Assembly (NCBI GenBank): GCA_023399355.1
Contig: JAEWQC010000317.1
Coordinates: 1-15,630 of the forward strand
Source: Bacillota bacterium
Lineage (GTDB): Bacteria; Bacillota; Clostridia; Acetivibrionales; DTU013
Direction of reading: 5' to 3'
DNA length: 15,630 bases
Below, piece after piece: positions 13,801-15,630 of the stretch. The translations under genes were made by a program, and so were the position numbers. How positions within the stretch are numbered: the first letter of the stretch is position 1; each line of letters starts with the position of its first letter. A model generated the notes under the pieces. That model had not been told where the DNA came from. It was given only the letters and a program-made list of their open reading frames with translations, and did not search any database.

Positions 13801-15630
13801 ATCAGGCTTGGCTGGTCGGCATCCGTGTCTGCAGCCAGCTCCGCGGTATTGGAATATATGCGCAAGGCATGCAGACCGGCCTGCCAGAGCACCTTTTCTT
13901 CTCCTGAAGTGCTGCCTTCGGCCTTTTTACAGAGGAATTCGACCACCTCTCGAATTGTCCTGAGTATACATCCCGGCAGTTCCAGTTTGCGATAAGGTTC
14001 AAGAAAGCCGGAATTGATGAGATTGACAACCGATATGGCATTGTCCGACTGTAACGTGTGATAAAGTAACTGTCGGAAAGCGCGCAGAGAATTACTGTTA
14101 AAACTGCCGTCACGTTTCGGATCTGCTTTTGAATAAAAATAGTCGGCCAACGCGGCATGAAGCGAAGTTGTTTCTGCATGCAGGATATAAACATTGAAAA
14201 TTGCCTTTTTAATATCGTCATGGAAAAAATTGAGCAGTTCACCCTGCAGAGTTAAAAAAGGCCGCAGTTGCCGTATTAATGCAGCTATATTTCCGTTCAT
14301 GGAATAAACGCTGAGTAGTTCATTCAATTCAGATTCCAAAAGGCCCGTGTTACTTACATAAAGATAAGAAAGAAACTGCTTGATCAGATTTGCGCCTATA
14401 CTTTTACTGTCTTTATCCGCCAGTTCATTGGAATTTGCGATCTGCTGCCGGATAATCCATTCAAGCAGGGATACCGTATTGCCAGGAAGCCCGTTTAGAA
14501 AATCTGTCAGTTCTTCATAGCTTCCATAGATGCGCAGTTCTTCTATGACCGTTGCAAGATAGAGAGGCACGTGCGTACTTTCTTTTGACAGTAGAATTGC
14601 AATCTGCCCTTCCGTAAGCTTTTTCTGATACCGTTCAAGATAATAGGATATCAACAGCCGGGAGGCGTCGGTATTCAGGCCCTGCAGCCTGATTTCATTT
14701 AATTCCGGCCATCGGCTTCGGATGGTGTGCGCTACTTCTTCTGTCGCTGTTGACAGGATCAGCGTGATGTTTTCGGGCAGTTGCAATGGCAGCCAATGTA
14801 GTTCCAACGCTCCATTATCCTGTTGCATCTGATTAATTCCATCGATAATCAGCACATATTTTTCGTCCTTGTTCAGCTGCAGCAGAAGCATCTGAAAGAA
14901 AAGGATCAGACGGTCTATTTCTATGGGAATAGGGTCGTTTAGCGGGTTGTACCGTAAAAGCCTGCGGCATAGCCCGGCAAGTACACCTGATAATTCCGCC
15001 GAATTTGGTGTGACACCGACGAAATGAGGAAGAACGGTCAATTCATTCTGCTGCCTGCATTGCTGGATATATCGGCATAAAAAGGAGGATTTGCCGATAC
15101 CTCCGCTGCCTGAGACCAGGATGACATTACTTTCCCGCCTGGTCTTCGCTAATGTTTCAAGCGATTGAAACGGTTCTTCAAGTCCGTTTAAAATATAGAA
15201 CTTGTTGCGCTGCGTAATATAAAGTTCCAGATCCGCTTCGTCCACGTCATATGGCCCGCCGTTGTATTCCGTCCAAAGGTCGAATTCATGAGCGACATAA
15301 TCATGGATGTATTGATAGACCGTTTCACCGAAAGCCTGCAAATTCGAAAGTGAATGAAGCTCGTCGTCCCAGCGCGCGTGGTATTCCGATACAAAAAAAT
15401 CGGACTGGAGGATTTTATTTTTTAGCAAGGCAAGTCTTTTTGCTGCGATACTGCCTTCAGGTTCACGAAATTCACCTTGCACGGCTTCCTTCATTGAAAG
15501 AGTGTCATTTTCGTTGCGCAGCAAGAACATCAGATGCTGATATCCGCTTTTTTTATAGTTGTTGATGGCATGGTCGATCTCCTCTTCGGTAACGGAGACG
15601 GCATCCTCCACTTCACCCGGAACCCAGCCG
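10893..15630 (-). CDS. Giant STAND-type NTPase with membrane segments and C-terminal PDZ domain (5' partial)
   Basis: At least 1,578 residues are visible. The frame runs off the right edge: codons before the GTG at 15611 read GWVPGEVEDAVS, so that GTG is probably internal. GWVP resembles the end of DUF4062 (typically ...GLLGERYGWVP), which is fused to NACHT ATPases elsewhere. Numbered from that GTG, there is Walker A GSGGIGKSS (167-175), Walker B VLIIDGINQM (253-262) and ILSTA (285-289), consistent with a STAND/NACHT module. Helical, repeat-like sequence follows to about 670. Hydrophobic helices lie near 730-755, 777-800, 1021-1067 (two), 1203-1229, 1243-1279 (one or two), 1290-1312 and 1331-1353, separated by helical soluble blocks (805-1015, 1100-1200). 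Residues about 1470-1545 form a PDZ domain (ADKLGLREGDAIIAVNGQTF). Such proteins use NTP-driven switching to relay a signal. The trigger and output here are unknown. Confidence 0.85.
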   Translation of the reverse strand, partial: GWVPGEVEDAVSVTEEEIDHAINNYKKSGYQHLMFLLRNENDTLSMKEAVQGEFREPEGSIAAKRLALLKNKILQSDFFVSEYHARWDDELHSLSNLQAFGETVYQYIHDYVAHEFDLWTEYNGGPYDVDEADLELYITQRNKFYILNGLEEPFQSLETLAKTRRESNVILVSGSGGIGKSSFLCRYIQQCRQQNELTVLPHFVGVTPNSAELSGVLAGLCRRLLRYNPLNDPIPIEIDRLILFFQMLLLQLNKDEKYVLIIDGINQMQQDNGALELHWLPLQLPENITLILSTATEEVAHTIRSRWPELNEIRLQGLNTDASRLLISYYLERYQKKLTEGQIAILLSKESTHVPLYLATVIEELRIYGSYEELTDFLNGLPGNTVSLLEWIIRQQIANSNELADKDSKSIGANLIKQFLSYLYVSNTGLLESELNELLSVYSMNGNIAALIRQLRPFLTLQGELLNFFHDDIKKAIFNVYILHAETTSLHAALADYFYSKADPKRDGSFNSNSLRAFRQLLYHTLQSDNAISVVNLINSGFLEPYRKLELPGCILRTIREVVEFLCKKAEGSTSGEEKVLWQAGLHALRIYSNTAELAADTDADQPSLMERAISEGRDEDAVSLLRAANDAQNACMRAAAAVLYRAAGREEAAQNIAEADHTGTPNLLHQSAAAMLFPALISSETTPPEAVQHSKKEAQQSHERADASIAMQKVKPQVRIPPLHLLALNILGGWKYWYAVFFMIIGVALVTLTPLNLMIWADRVKVWAKDYWAIVNWLHFLCQALSGLILIAVPLFILFLIYRAFETYINRHALGQICSMIAYARETSFEKRTQALMRLTRYCRLLNEAKILRACPAELTDVLIEHIRNLIPKKRFDLAGSLFACSAISGIGAGKCILDVTRSLSNEDKKEVLLQMLSCKAALLHAKRTELLELVFNVYGNAPPVAVLSAVLSLNCKDDGGREVIQLLCHVDKSVLAVCLLRSKIVVKPSQNQIRKFVAAEKKVKDMLLAKVAFSVEPVRMEWYDVLIRLLLFLMPLSIAALLICTCCFFGATFIFAVGFPIASLIVTFRLSSIWDEYNETPSDPEAYYQTIFTKQNSEKSKGKFHISRNSAAVETALTNLLVEKPSEAKKIIPGCAARERRKILISAVRLSSENLCRLLPVMLDAGDSLPAVLSCIEQEASTAEKHKKIPLRKDFKRQWKTVRPLRAFPLSAFCMGSLSALLCAGILYILYLLHDPWLQLLIRKDAWILLLLSFVCVLLPLRKLSGFYLFMPVPVFFAIAIVFSDDGILRPNYGAFIFYFLPISVTLLAHQVFLYMRGRRLLFPTKREELMERLKAVLCIIFGSLGIIASIYFILLCNSGISGLRENPEKSKFYTLQNYSIVRLWPTRPGSLEDANVGDRLYTFFTGRSVNQYNLLRRVKDSFSLNKTSVALAKSGYNNEAAICRKKLMNYVGWADAYTIQTNGKNQLIFLDDKKKQIHIAYIITDISLNLEADKLGLREGDAIIAVNGQTFTTFGDLFIYLAANKTPAKITINRNGRNIDYILHSDKIGIAVGVIDLKMISGQDRAIVSISTDGT

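Noticed and set aside
13802..14242. Medium-length ORFs in other frames across the giant gene
   Set aside because: They all lie inside the 4.7-kb continuous frame, which has clear domains from end to end.

Overview
The base composition, strong AGGAGG-type ribosome binding sites, TTG/GTG starts and protein families point to a Firmicute of the class Clostridia. This is an inference from gene content; there is no rRNA or marker gene to place it further. Almost everything is on the minus strand. The one clear exception is a small secreted protein at 10223-10786.

Right to left along the minus strand, the layout is as follows. (1) 15630-10893: a very large protein, open at the right edge. Its first visible residues look like the end of a DUF4062 domain. 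It continues with a STAND/NACHT-type P-loop NTPase, helical repeats, about eight to nine membrane segments, and a C-terminal PDZ domain. (2) 10786-10223, plus strand: a signal-peptide-bearing, Lys/Ala-rich coiled-coil protein with its own promoter and terminator. It is transcribed divergently from (3) an OmpR-type response regulator and a HAMP-containing sensor kinase (9971-7843). The shared upstream region holds two TTACACA repeats exactly 11 bp apart, as expected for an OmpR/PhoB-class operator. (4) 7668-7491: the remnant of a radical SAM (SPL-family) gene in which the first ~21 codons are joined out of frame to the last ~35, with the catalytic middle missing. (5) 7420-7005: a promoter, a 33-codon leader ORF with a perfect ribosome binding site, and a set of mutually exclusive hairpins in the 1:2 / 2:3 / 3:4 layout of a transcription attenuator. 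These precede (6) a heterodimeric BmrCD/LmrCD-type ABC exporter (7005-3470) with one consensus and one degenerate ATP site. (7) 3115-201: uxuB and uxuA, the fructuronate reductase and mannonate dehydratase of hexuronate catabolism, with a good terminator after uxuA and palindromes in the uxuB promoter.

Functionally these are separate units. The uxuBA pair converts fructuronate to 2-keto-3-deoxygluconate. The ABC pair is probably a drug exporter controlled by leader-peptide attenuation. The two-component system probably controls itself and the divergent secreted protein in response to something at the cell envelope. The giant NTPase is a membrane-tethered STAND protein of unknown role. Its domain order, and the leader/attenuator in front of the exporter, are the two parts that most deserve follow-up.
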